64,000 nt of DNA, taken from CAWATG01 sp963785035. GTDB lineage: Bacteria > Actinomycetota > Acidimicrobiia > IMCC26256 > CAWATG01. This document shows positions 26,069 to 34,640 of this stretch, piece by piece. The position numbers and the translations under genes were made by a program. Under the pieces are notes generated by a model that worked only from the letters and a program-made list of their open reading frames with translations, was not told the origin of the DNA and searched no databases. Within the stretch, counting starts at the first letter, position 1; the number at the start of each line of letters is the position of its first letter. The stretch lies in contig CAWATG010000004.1 in NCBI GenBank assembly GCA_963785035.1, forward strand, positions 1 through 64,000, in the 5' to 3' direction.

Positions 26069-26847
26069 GTGGCAATCAATCGAGCTCTGAAACTACTGGA
26101 CGGCTTCGCGAGCGAGGGCCGCACGGCATTCAGCGCCGCGGACGTCCGCCACGCGCTTGGTACTTCGCCGCAAGCGACCTCTAATTTGCTGACGCGATGG
26201 GCGGCGTTGGGGCTTGTCGATCGGTTGGCTGCTGGGCGGTACGCCGTCCGTCAGATCGGCGCTCTTGGCACGGCTGCGGTGTGGGATGACCTGGGCTCCG
26301 CCGTTGCGGCGGTCTTCGCCGGACATCCGCACCGCATCGGCTTCCTGACAGCGCTGGACCACCACGGTTTGCTCGTGAGACCGGCGCTCCCGGTGCAGGT
26401 GGCCGGTCCATATGCCCGCGCGAGAAGGCGTTGAGTGGACGTCCGCTCCGCGTCGTCCGGGAGGCTGTGTCAACCGTCCTCATTGGGACTGAGCCGCTTG
26501 GCCCGTCACGCGTTGCATCGGTCGAGCGCGCCTTGCTGGACGTCGCGTCGCGTCCCGCGCTCGCGGGTGGCGCGGCTCGTGTTGCCGAGGCGCTTGCCGG
26601 CACAGACCGGGTCGTCGGGTTGCGCGAACTTGCGGTGGAGGTCAAGGCCGAGCCCACGTACCGACGCATCGGATCGCTTGCGGCAGCACTGTCGCTGCCC
26701 GCGACACGCGATCTCGAACCGCCGGCATGGCGGACGCTTATCGAACTGGATCGCAAGGCACGCGGCGCGGACGGCTGGGTTGACAAGACCTGGGGCGTTG
26801 CATGGCCGTACCCGGTGTCGGAACTGCAAGCGGTCGTGGACGCGTGA
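26069..26847 (+). CDS. AbiEi-type antitoxin/regulator, one probable indel
   Basis: Type IV TA antitoxin. GTG 26069 has a good ribosome site. Winged-HTH N-terminus: ALKLLDGFASEGRTAFSAAD, VRHALGTSPQATSNLLTRWA, then ALGLVDRLAAGRYAV. The C-terminal AbiEi domain begins in this frame (IGFLTALDHHGLLVRP, then VQVAGPYAR) and continues one frame over at about 26420 (LSGRPLRVVREAVSTVLIGT, VASVERALLDVASRP, then RRIGSLAAAL) to 26847. Fixing one base gives about 258 residues, the usual length. The stop overlaps the toxin start (GTGA). As the toxin behind it is deleted internally, the antitoxin may be an orphan. Confidence 0.75.
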
Positions 26848-27600
26848 TCACGAAGGGCTTGATCACGCGGCGGGCGAACGATGAGCATCTGCCGGCGCAG
26901 ACCATTGAGCGGGACTACGTGCTCGCCCATCTCTGCGCGGACATCGGCGCGATCGGTGATGCGCGTCTCGTCTTCAAAGGCGGCACGCTTCTGCGGCTCT
27001 GCTACTTCGGGGATCGGCTACTCTCGTGAGGGAGTGACCGCGGTACGTCGGCGCCGTCGGGTTGGATCGGCTGAGTGTCCGACGGAGACCGCTCGCCGTG
27101 GGTGACGTATGTCGGGCCGCTCGGCAGACCGCGCAGGCTCAAGGTCGACATCTCCGCCGACGAACTGGTGTCGTCGCTCACGCGCGTCGCGTTGCAACGG
27201 CGATGGCCCGACCTGCCCGACGACGCCGCCATCGACGCATACACGCTCGACGAGGTGAGCGCCGAGAAGGTGCGCTGCATCGTTGAGCGCTTGCAGTGTC
27301 GCGACCTGTACGACATGCACGAGCTGCTCGATGGGGGACACGTCGATGCACTCGATGCGTGGCATCTCTACCTCCGCAAGGCCGAGAACGACCTCCGCAA
27401 GGCCGAGAACGACGAGCAGGCGCGGTCGACAGCGCACTCCGCCGCGCGAATGGTCGACGATGTTCGAGCGACGCCTGGCCGCGTATCGCGATCGGTGGGA
27501 TGGCGAGCTGGGCGACTACCTGCCCGGCGACGTGCCGCACTTCGATGACATCGAGCGTCGCACGCGCCGGCTCCTCGTTCGGCTGCTCGATGCCGCGCGA
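26844..27600 (+). pseudogene. AbiEii-type nucleotidyltransferase toxin, internally deleted
   Basis: Starts at GTG 26844, overlapping the antitoxin. Family N-terminus: ERDYVLAHLCADIGAIGDAR, then LVFKGGTLLRLCYFGD (the GGT-LR box before the catalytic Asp pair). The expected RYSxDLDFS metal site is absent. The frame closes at 27027-27029, and recognisable sequence resumes at about 27095 (YVGPLGRPRRLKVDISADEL, then TLDEVSAEKVRCIVERLQCR followed by DLYDMHELL). A C-terminal end appears at 27460-27590 (FERRLAAYRDRWDGELGDYL). Loss of the active site means no toxin activity. RKAENDLRKAEND reflects a 15-bp tandem duplication at about 27377-27407. Confidence 0.7.
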
Positions 27601-28020
27601 CAGGTCGCCGAGCTTGCTGATCATCTCGGTTACGACAAGGGCGACCTTGTCGGGCGCGGGTCGGGGAACTCGTTCAATGGCACGACTCCCAAAACGTTGA
27701 AAGCCGAGGGCGGCGACGTCCGGGTTGCTATCGCACGAGACCGCAACTCGAGTTTCGAGCCCAGGATTGTCGAGAAGCGCCAGACGCATTGGGACGGCTT
27801 CGACGACAAGATCGTCTCGATGTACGCCGGCGGGGATGACGGTGGAGGAGATCCGATCGCACCGGGGCGACAGCTACGGTACCGAGGTGTCCAAGGACTT
27901 CATCTCCACGGTGACCGACAAGGTCCTCGACGATGTCCGAGCGTGGCAGAGCCGCCCGATCGAGGACTGCTATCTCGTGTTGTGGATCGACGCGCTGGTG
28001 GTCAAGGTCCGCGTCACTGG
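27600..28020 (+). pseudogene. IS256-type transposase N-terminal fragment
   Basis: LADHLGYDKGDLVGRGSGNS, then RVAIARDRNSSFEPRIVEKR followed by FDDKIVSMYAGG, then one frame over MTVEEIRSHRGDSYGTEVSK and DFISTVTDKVLDDVRAWQSR, ending YLVLWIDALVVKVR. These are in-order blocks of an IS256/mutator transposase up to its first catalytic Asp region. The rest is absent and replaced by a TOPRIM fragment. It inserted into or fused with the end of the AbiEii remnant. Confidence 0.7.
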
Positions 28021-28029
28021 ACCCTGACA

Positions 28030-28410
28030 CACAGGGAGGCCGTCGGTCGATGCGTCGTGGTCTGTGAAGGAGCCCTTGACGCGCTTTCGGCAACGGCTGC
28101 CGGCTACAGGTCCGCCGCCGTTCTCGGCGCAGGCCTACCCGACGAACGCATCGCCCGACGTCTCGCAGAGCTACGCCAACCACTCGTCATTGCGTTCGAC
28201 GCCGACCCTGCCGGGGAGTCCGGGGCCACTCGGCTCATGTCGCTGATCGGCGCGCACGATCGGACAGCGACCAGGTTGCGACCGCCCGAGATCCACGGCG
28301 ACCTGAACGCATGGATGGTCGCGACGCCGAACATCGAGACTTGGCAAACGACGCTCTGCCTATCGATCCGCTCATCGTGCATCAGAAGCGAGCGATCGCT
28401 GAACCGTTGA
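28030..28410 (+). pseudogene. TOPRIM/primase-like fragment
   Basis: Reads VVVCEGALDALSATAAGYRS, then AAVLGAGLP, LVIAFDADPAGESGATRLMS and LIGAH, followed by an LNAWM end. CEGALDAL and FDADPAG are the TOPRIM glutamate and DxD motifs seen in phage and plasmid primases. Only the TOPRIM half is present, without a start codon, so it is a fragment of an element replication protein. Confidence 0.6.
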
Positions 28411-28488
28411 TGGTCGTCCATGGCTGCTCGGATCAGAAGGTCGGTCATCTTGACCTGGCGCCGCGGTGTGCCCTGTCGTTTGAGATGC

Positions 28489-28517
28489 TATGATACACGT
28501 AATCAAAGGTGTAATCT
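28489..28517. promoter_or_regulatory. Probable promoter/operator of Xre-RES pair
   Basis: TATGAT at 28489-28494 resembles a -10 box. GATACAC and GTGTAATC form an imperfect inverted repeat (TACAC at 28494-28498, GTGTA at 28509-28513) overlapping it. This would let the Xre antitoxin repress its own operon. The start codon is 40-60 bases downstream. Confidence 0.5.
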
Positions 28518-28547
28518 ATCATGTGACGATGAGACTTCAGAAGGAAG

Positions 28548-28910
28548 GTGGTGACCGTGAGCCCAGAGACAGCGACGTCCGGCTTTTCGTTTCCCTTGCT
28601 GGTCGAGGAGATCCGGCGGGGCGGCCTCACCGCCGCTGAGATCGGCCAGATCACCGGAGTCCGAGAACGACAGGTGCAGAACTGGGCCGCCGGGAGTTCC
28701 CGGCCAGCCTCGGAGACCCGCGATCGCCTTGTCGATATTCACTACATCGTGCGCCAACTCCAAGACGTCTACCGGCCTGAGGGGATCGAGATCTGGCTCC
28801 ACTCCCGCAACCCGGAGCTGAACGGCATCCGGCCGATCGACATGCTGATCGACGGGGACTTCGAGCCCGTCGTCCACGCGGTTCAGAGGCTCCAGGCCGG
28901 CGCAAGCTGA
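28548..28910 (+). CDS. Xre/ParS-type antitoxin
   Basis: 120 residues at most; GTG starts at 28548, 28551 and 28557 are possible, the last best spaced from aaggaagg. N-terminal HTH: EEIRRGGLTAAEIGQITGVR, then ERQVQNWAAGSSRPAS. The C-terminal half is of Xre-MbcA-ParS type, with the end of the antitoxin domain reading HSRNPELNGIRPIDMLIDGD. This domain caps the RES toxin active site. It is one base upstream of the toxin gene and co-transcribed. Confidence 0.85.
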   Translation: MVTVSPETATSGFSFPLLVEEIRRGGLTAAEIGQITGVRERQVQNWAAGSSRPASETRDRLVDIHYIVRQLQDVYRPEGIEIWLHSRNPELNGIRPIDMLIDGDFEPVVHAVQRLQAGAS

Positions 28911-28911
28911 C

Positions 28912-29493
28912 GTGGCCCGAAAGCTGGCCCTGGATGTCGCGGCCGCCCGTCGATCCGCAGTGGCGGGCCGTTTCGAGCGCCACGTCAGCCAGAACTGGCG
29001 CGAGTTGACCGGGTCCGACAGTGGCGGACGCTGGGGCCCGCCGGGCGCCTATTCGGTCCTTCACCTCGGGCGCCCTCGGGACTCCGTCATCGTCGAGGCC
29101 TACCGACACCTCGTCGACCCCTTCGCCGAGTCAGGCATGACCAGCGACATGGTCGCTCCACGCCGACTGCTGGTCTGCGAAGTCTCCGTCACCGAGATCC
29201 TCGACCTGCGCGGAGACGAGGCGCAGCGAAGCGTTGGCCTCACCAACGCGGATCTTCTGTCGGAGGTCGGGTCCTACGACGCGTGCCAAGCGATTGGGCG
29301 GGTCGCCCACCAGCTCGGGCTGCATGGGTTGATCGCCCCGGCGGCTACCGGCCTCGGCGAAGCCCTCGCACTTTTCGAGGAGCACCTCCCCGCAGATGAA
29401 CGTCCTGTCCTCGTGGCGGAGGAGGCGTGGGACGTGCTTCCCGCCGACCCCCGCCGCATCCGACTCGTGCGCGGCGAAGAGGAGACGGCGTAG
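28912..29493 (+). CDS. RES-domain toxin (NAD+-degrading type)
   Basis: 193 residues from GTG 28912. The RES signature is visible: GSDSGGRWGPPGAYSVLHLG (Arg and Tyr), then SVIVEAYRHLV (Glu), with C-terminal residues around LVAEEAWDVLP. Characterised RES toxins of Xre-RES pairs (for example ParT and MbcT) deplete NAD+ or ADP-ribosylate. It lies directly downstream of its antitoxin with one intervening base. The length is typical. The N-terminal 30 residues (KLALDVAAARRSAVAGRFER) are less conserved but in frame. Confidence 0.8.
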   Translation: MARKLALDVAAARRSAVAGRFERHVSQNWRELTGSDSGGRWGPPGAYSVLHLGRPRDSVIVEAYRHLVDPFAESGMTSDMVAPRRLLVCEVSVTEILDLRGDEAQRSVGLTNADLLSEVGSYDACQAIGRVAHQLGLHGLIAPAATGLGEALALFEEHLPADERPVLVAEEAWDVLPADPRRIRLVRGEEETA

Positions 29494-29506
29494 GAGTAAC
29501 GCTCGA

Positions 29507-29786
29507 ACGTATACCCGAGGCCCGCCGGCCGGTGGTCGACTCCCCGCTCGTTCAACGCGAGCTGGACGTGGCGGCGACGAACGCAAACACCGGCATCGGG
29601 CACCTCGAGGACAAAGGGATCCTCACCATGGTGTCGGGCAAGTACCGCAACCGGAAGTGGGCGGCTCCGGAGATCCTCGACGCTCTCGACGAGTTCGCCG
29701 AGCGTGCCGGGCGGACGGTCACGCCCCTCGTAGGGCAAGACGGCAGCCGCGTCGAGTACGGGCGCCGCGTGCAGCGAAATCGATGA
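29507..29786 (+). pseudogene. C-terminal fragment of a Fic-family protein
   Basis: RRPVVDSPLVQRELDVAATN, then ANTGIGHLEDKGILTMVSGK and YRNRKWAAPEILDALDEF. This is the winged-helix end seen after the Fic domain in Fic/DOC adenylyltransferases. The Fic core is absent and the fragment starts right after the RES stop. It was probably left behind when the TA cluster inserted. Confidence 0.65.
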
Positions 29787-30008
29787 ATCGCAGGAAGACC
29801 CTCAGATTCATCGATCGAGCCGTGGGCATCGACCTGAGTTGTTCTGAGTACCTCCCGTCCCGATGGCGCACTCGTCGGCCCCGCCGACGAGGGGCACGCG
29901 AGCCCGAAGCCGATCACCTCACGACGACGGCTCCGGTCACGCTGCCTCGATCACCTGCTGATGAGGGTACGCATCAGCAGATACGGCCGCCCTTTTGGTC
30001 GGAGGCTG

Positions 30009-31082
30009 TTACTTGCGGACCTCGAAAACACGGTTGACGGGCGTCTCGGTTGCCCGCCGGAACTGGCCGAGCCCCGAATCGGCCATGATCGAGCGCCATG
30101 TCGACTCCGGAACCTGCGCGCCGAGCGCATAGCCCCCGGGCTGGTTCTGCGCCGCGGGCGTGCAGATCGTCGTCGAGGCCGCGTAATAGATTCGTCCGAG
30201 CGGGTTCATGTTCTCGGCGCTTGTCTCGCCTGCCATGGGCTCCACGAAGAGCAGCGTTCCGTCGTCGGCGAGCGCCGAGGCGATGTGTGTCGCCGCCCCT
30301 TTCGGGTCACCCATGTCGTGAAGCGCATCGAAGACGCACACGAGGTCGTAGCCCTCACCGGGGAACTCCCGGGCGCTCGCGACCTCGAAGCTCACCCGCT
30401 CGCCCACGCCGGCGTCGGCCGCGCGCTTGCGAGCCTCGTCGATGGAGTCGGGGTGGTAGTCGAAGCCAACGATCGTGGCGTTGGGGTAGGCCTGTGCCAG
30501 GAGGATGGTCGAGGCTCCGTGGCCGCAGCCGAGATCGGCGACCTTTGCCCCCTGCTGCAGCTTGGTCTCGACGCCATCGAGCGCCGGAATCCACGAGCTC
30601 ACCAGGTTTGCGAGATAGCCGGGCTTGAAGAAGCGCTCCGTGCCATGGAAGAGGTCGTGGTGGTGCTCGTGCCACCCGAGTCCCTTGCCCGATCGGAATG
30701 CCTCGCAGATCTTCGCCTCGTCCTTGGCCACCGACCCGGCGAGGGTCATGGCCCCGACCAGAAAGGCCGGACCGTTCTCCGCTGCGAGGACCGCGGTTTG
30801 TTCGGGCGTCAACAGGAAGCGCTCGCCGTCACGCTCGCAGTAACCACTGGCAAGCTGGGTGTTCAGCCACTCCTGCACCAGTCGCTCGTTGGTGCCGGTG
30901 CGGGCGGCCAGCTCTGCCGGCGTTGCCGGGCCCTCTGCCATGGCCTTGTACAGGCCGAGCTTGTCGCCGACGACCACGGTGGTCGCATGCAGCGCCGCTC
31001 CGAGGTCGCCCAGAAAGCGTCCTACCAACTCGTTCAGCTTGGTCTCGTCGATTTCTGCCGTAGGTGTCCTGTCCGTCGTCAT
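30009..31082 (-). CDS. SAM-dependent methyltransferase with winged-helix N-terminus
   Basis: 357 residues; ATG 31082 is preferred over 31088 because gggag then sits six bases upstream. Residues ~15-85 form a dimerisation/winged-helix domain (GRFLGDLGAALHATTVVVGD, then ATPAELAARTGTNERLVQEW). The Rossmann core has VADLGCGHGASTILLAQAYP (motif I), TIVGFDYHPDSIDEARKRA and YDLVCVFDALHDMGDP. It resembles the O- or C-methyltransferase-like proteins common in actinobacteria. The substrate is unknown. It stands alone on its strand, with the binding-protein gene 360 bases upstream. Confidence 0.8.
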   Translation of the reverse strand: MTTDRTPTAEIDETKLNELVGRFLGDLGAALHATTVVVGDKLGLYKAMAEGPATPAELAARTGTNERLVQEWLNTQLASGYCERDGERFLLTPEQTAVLAAENGPAFLVGAMTLAGSVAKDEAKICEAFRSGKGLGWHEHHHDLFHGTERFFKPGYLANLVSSWIPALDGVETKLQQGAKVADLGCGHGASTILLAQAYPNATIVGFDYHPDSIDEARKRAADAGVGERVSFEVASAREFPGEGYDLVCVFDALHDMGDPKGAATHIASALADDGTLLFVEPMAGETSAENMNPLGRIYYAASTTICTPAAQNQPGGYALGAQVPESTWRSIMADSGLGQFRRATETPVNRVFEVRK

Positions 31083-31441
31083 CGCCATCTCCCGTGTCAA
31101 TGCGCCGCTCGACTTTCGAGGGACTGGCGTGATCCTATGGACGGGAAGCGCGCTTGACCATGGCAGTGTCGATGACGGCACGGCGACGTTGGTTGCCCCC
31201 GCCCATGCTGTGGGCCGCGGGTCTCATCGACATGATCACATCACGACGGCGGCGGCGTCCACGACGGTCTGGTATACGACGCGTCAATGACCACCCATAT
31301 GGTCACGGATTGGGCATCGTCACGCATTCGGCGCTCGACCTTTGTGAGCAGCGCGCAGACCATCGGCCAAGACAATTTCACCGAGGCGCTTTCCGGGCCG
31401 TCGCGTTCGCGGCGCCCGCTGTGAATTGCTCGCCGGATCCT
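31083..31441. other. Non-coding stretch between methyltransferase and binding-protein gene
   Basis: No gene seen. It should contain the terminator of the binding-protein gene and the promoter of the methyltransferase (both reading left). No distinct hairpin was picked out by eye. Confidence 0.4.
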
Positions 31442-32824
31442 CTACCTGCCCATGGTTTGCTCGGCTCGTTTGGAGACGTAGCACGGGTCCTTCTTTTGTT
31501 GCTTGAAAATGAACGGTGTGTTCTGGGGCCCTATGAACTTCGTCTCCGGGTCGCGCGTGGCCACCTTCTTGACCTCGTCCCACCGCCAGCGCCCAAGCGA
31601 CTGACTCCCCGTACCCTGCTTGCACCCGCTCGCAAGGCTGAGGATCATCGGTATCACGCCCGACTTGTAGTTCCTGCGCCCTTGCACCCATTTGACGAGG
31701 GCTGCCTGTGAGAAATCCGTCCTGCCCTTCTCCTGCGCCCAGGCGCGCACCATGCTCATCGCAACCCATGTCGAACGCACGATTGCCGAGTCCAGGTGAT
31801 CAATCGTGTTCAGCTCGGGGGAGTACTTGGCGATCGCAGCGCGCGCTTCCTTGATCTGAGGATTCATACCCTCAGGCTTTCCGTCGGTGAGCCGGTTGCC
31901 TTCCCATGCCGTCACCATTCCGTCGACGACGGGACCCATCATCGTGGCAAGTCCGCCGAGACTCGTGCCCCACCCGTCCATCCCGATCTTGGGCTTCCAG
32001 CCGATGCGCGCCATCGCAGGCAGGCACGAGATGTACCCGATGCCCATGAACTGGACCCAATCGACGTCGAGTGAGCGCCACTTCTGAACCTTCGTGGTGC
32101 AGTCATCGGTGAAGTTCACGACATCGGTCGTCACGACCTTGACGCCGTAGTCCTTCCACGTCTTCTTGAAATCGCCGACGTACTGCCCGGCCGGCAACAG
32201 GGTCGTGTCGTACTGGATCGCCACGGTCTTGGGCTTGTACTTGAACACCTTCATGATCCCGTAGACGAAGTCCTGGTTGAAGTTGATGTAGTTCCCGATG
32301 AGCGGAAAGACCGTCGGGTTCTGCTTCGCGAACGGCGCCACGGTCATACCGAGTGTGAACGCGGGGATCTTGTTTTTGCGCAGGTATGGCACGAAGGAGT
32401 CCGTGAGGAAGCTGTAAATGCCGAGCACCTTGTCGCGCTCCCAGAGACGCTGCAGGTTCGCGAGGTCCTTTGCCGGGTCCATCGCGGGGTTGTCATACGC
32501 GATGATCTTCAACTGCCGGCCGGCTATCCCACCGGTCTCGTTGGCGTGCTTCGCGAACGCGTTCATCGTGCCGACCAACTCTGCGCCAATGAACGAGAAC
32601 GCGCCCGACGTCGGCACACTCGTACCAAACGTGATGGTCTTTGCGTCGATGCCCTGGCCGTATTTGACTTTCGGGCGCTTGCCCGTGTCCTTGTTCGGCT
32701 CGGATGCGCCCGAACGCGCCGGCACCGAGCCCAACGTCGCGGCCGCGACTGCGAGTGCCGCCCCCAAAGCGAGTGCAGTTCGAAAATCTCGGCGGACTCG
32801 GGAAGACCTTCGGTACCGGTTCAT
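31442..32824 (-). CDS. Periplasmic-type binding protein, branched-chain amino acid ABC family
   Basis: 460 residues from ATG 32824, with a good ribosome site (aaaggagcacgg). The N-terminus is a signal peptide (RRDFRTALALGAALAVAAAT), with an Arg pair that could suit Tat or Sec export. The mature part is a LivK-like Leu/Ile/Val-binding fold: TITFGTSVPTSGAFSFIGAE, TGGIAGRQLKIIAYDNPAMD, then KVLGIYSFLTDSFVPYL and a hinge to MGIGYISCLPAM. It is exported and binds a small ligand for an ABC importer; no permease or ATPase gene is adjacent. Confidence 0.85.
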   Translation of the reverse strand: MNRYRRSSRVRRDFRTALALGAALAVAAATLGSVPARSGASEPNKDTGKRPKVKYGQGIDAKTITFGTSVPTSGAFSFIGAELVGTMNAFAKHANETGGIAGRQLKIIAYDNPAMDPAKDLANLQRLWERDKVLGIYSFLTDSFVPYLRKNKIPAFTLGMTVAPFAKQNPTVFPLIGNYINFNQDFVYGIMKVFKYKPKTVAIQYDTTLLPAGQYVGDFKKTWKDYGVKVVTTDVVNFTDDCTTKVQKWRSLDVDWVQFMGIGYISCLPAMARIGWKPKIGMDGWGTSLGGLATMMGPVVDGMVTAWEGNRLTDGKPEGMNPQIKEARAAIAKYSPELNTIDHLDSAIVRSTWVAMSMVRAWAQEKGRTDFSQAALVKWVQGRRNYKSGVIPMILSLASGCKQGTGSQSLGRWRWDEVKKVATRDPETKFIGPQNTPFIFKQQKKDPCYVSKRAEQTMGR

Positions 32825-33164
32825 CCGTGCTCCTTTGATCCGGGACGCAACGCCACGGGGAACAATTCGGCGAAGCAGTACCCGGGGGGTAGCCACCGTT
32901 CGCTTGCAACAACCTGCATGTTGACGAGGGACAACAATATGACCGTCGACACACTCTACCGCGGGCTGGCCTGCTGCCCTGGCGTTGCAATCGCTCATGG
33001 GTGGCACCGGCTGCGAGGGCGTCGGTGACGAAGCCGGCTCGGAGGGGGTGTCTCGCCTCGTTGCCGATGTGGCCCGCGGCCGCGACGCCGCGCAGGAGCT
33101 CAAACAATCGAGATGCGAGCTGTCGATCCTGAGAGCTACCAGTCCGCCCGCGGATGGTGAGAGA
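32825..33164. other. Divergent intergenic region
   Basis: Lies between the binding-protein gene (left) and the MNT gene (right). No gene is supported. It holds the promoter of the binding-protein gene and presumably that of the MNT gene. Confidence 0.4.
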
Positions 33165-33491
33165 ATGTCAGGCATGGGTACGTCGTATCCATTCGCGATT
33201 GACGGTCGACCGGTCGATCAGGAGTGCCTGGCCGAGGTCTGTAAGCGCTACGGCGTGGCTGAGCTCGCAGTGTTCGGATCCGCCGCGAGAGGCGAGACCA
33301 CCGCGGGGAGTGATGTCGATGTGCTCTACGTCCTGGCGCCCGGTGCCAAGCTCGGCTTTGCCATCAATCGGCTTGAGGACGAGCTGAGCGGGCTTTTCGG
33401 CCGTCCCGTGGACCTGGTTGCCAAGAAGTCCTTGCATCGTCTCCTCCGTGACGATGTCACCGGCCAGGCGCGCACGCTGTATGCGGCGTGA
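33165..33491 (+). CDS. mntA: MntA-like minimal nucleotidyltransferase antitoxin
   Basis: 108 residues from ATG 33165 (ATG 33174 is also possible). Minimal nucleotidyltransferase: ELAVFGSAARGETTAGSDVD, then VLYVL supplies the GSxxRG loop and the DxD metal pair; LSGLFGRPVDLVAKKSL is the usual third strand. In MntA-HepT pairs this enzyme polyadenylylates the HEPN RNase HepT and inactivates it. A HepT start (MRRDRLL) overlaps its stop but is truncated, so the antitoxin is orphaned. Confidence 0.75.
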   Translation: MSGMGTSYPFAIDGRPVDQECLAEVCKRYGVAELAVFGSAARGETTAGSDVDVLYVLAPGAKLGFAINRLEDELSGLFGRPVDLVAKKSLHRLLRDDVTGQARTLYAA

Positions 33492-33837
33492 CCGGCTGCT
33501 GCGGACGAAAGCGTTGCCGTCTGGTGCGTATGCGAATACCGGCGCCTGCTCCGACGATGGGCACACGCTCGCGGTGCTGACGTACGAGGGGGAGAAGACT
33601 GCCGTTGCTCTTTTCGAGGCTGGATCTTCGATCGCGAACGACCTCGAAATCAGTACTGGCCTTTCCGGCAAACGGGTATTCGGGTCTTCGACACTGTCCT
33701 GGTCGGCGGACGGGAACTCGGTGCTCGTGAGTGTCCTCGGCTCCGGCTCGCTGGGACAGAAGATCCCCGTGTCGGGGGCACAGCCGTCGACGCTTGGAGC
33801 TGAAACCGACCTGCTCCTCGTCTCGACCCGCCGCTAG
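33481..33837 (+). pseudogene. Truncated HepT start fused to a beta-propeller tail
   Basis: ATG 33481 overlaps the mntA stop by 11 bases and encodes MRRDRLL, the typical opening of HepT HEPN toxins, but the HEPN helices do not follow. From codon 8 the frame reads as a propeller: ACSDDGHTLAVLTYEGEKTA, then STLSWSADGNSVLVSVLGSG and ETDLLLVSTRR, like the last blades of a TolB/WD40-like protein. It appears to be a deletion junction at about 33502. The stop is convergent with, and overlaps by four bases, the end of the DrrB-like gene. Confidence 0.55.
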
Positions 33838-34640
33838 GAGCGGCTGCTTGCGCTCTGGTATCGACGCACGGAGAGCGGTATGAAGACCACGAGGATCAGG
33901 GCGATCCACAGCAGCGTGTACACGCGAGGATGCTGCAACGACCAGACGTCGGGCGACGTGGCCGAAGGGATCGTGTTGCCGAAGAGTTGGCGGGTCGCGA
34001 GCGTGACAGACGACACGGGGTTCCACTCGGCGAACACACGTAGGACGGTCGGAAGGTCCTTCGATGGCACGAACGTGTCGGCGACGAAGGTGAGCGGAAA
34101 GATAACCATGAACGACGCGTTGTTCACGACCTCCGGGCTGGGAACGATGAGACCGATGTAAGCCATCACCCACGAGAACGCATACGCGAAGAGCAGCAAC
34201 AACACGAAGCCGCCGATGCCTTCGAGTAGTGACGTGCGGATCCTCCAACCCATCAGAAAACCGGTGGAAGCCATGATCCCCAGCGACAGCACGTTGTAGA
34301 CGATGTCGCTCACCGTTCGTCCGACCAGTACAGCCGAGCGCGACATCGGCAGCGATCGGAATCGGTCGATGATCCCTTTTTGCATGTCCTCGGCCAGTCC
34401 TGCGCCGGTAAAGGTTGCGCCGAAAACAACGGTCTGGGCGAAGATCCCGGCGATGAGGAACTCGCGATAGCTGATGCCGCGCAGTTCGATCGCGCTCCCG
34501 AAGACATACCCGAAGAGCAACACGAACATGATGGGGGACAGCAGTACGAAGATCAGCACCTCGGGAACTCGCTTGATCTTGATGACGTTGCGTTTGGCGA
34601 TCACCGCGGCGTCGGCACAGGCGTCGAACAGCGTGCTCAT
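33834..34640 (-). CDS. ABC-2 type permease, DrrB-like
   Basis: 268 residues with about six membrane helices: VLIFVLLSPIMFVLLFGYVF, IAGIFAQTVVFGATFTGAGL, VSDIVYNVLSLGIMASTGFL, GGFVLLLLFAYAFSWVMAYI, then ASFMVIFPLTFVADTFVP and LLWIALILVVFIPLSV. The DMQKGIIDRFRSLPMSRSAV loop is the classic DrrB-family motif. It pairs with the ATPase upstream (ATGA overlap) to form a drug, lipid or polyketide-like exporter in the membrane. Substrate unknown. Confidence 0.85.
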   Translation of the reverse strand: MSTLFDACADAAVIAKRNVIKIKRVPEVLIFVLLSPIMFVLLFGYVFGSAIELRGISYREFLIAGIFAQTVVFGATFTGAGLAEDMQKGIIDRFRSLPMSRSAVLVGRTVSDIVYNVLSLGIMASTGFLMGWRIRTSLLEGIGGFVLLLLFAYAFSWVMAYIGLIVPSPEVVNNASFMVIFPLTFVADTFVPSKDLPTVLRVFAEWNPVSSVTLATRQLFGNTIPSATSPDVWSLQHPRVYTLLWIALILVVFIPLSVRRYQSASSRS

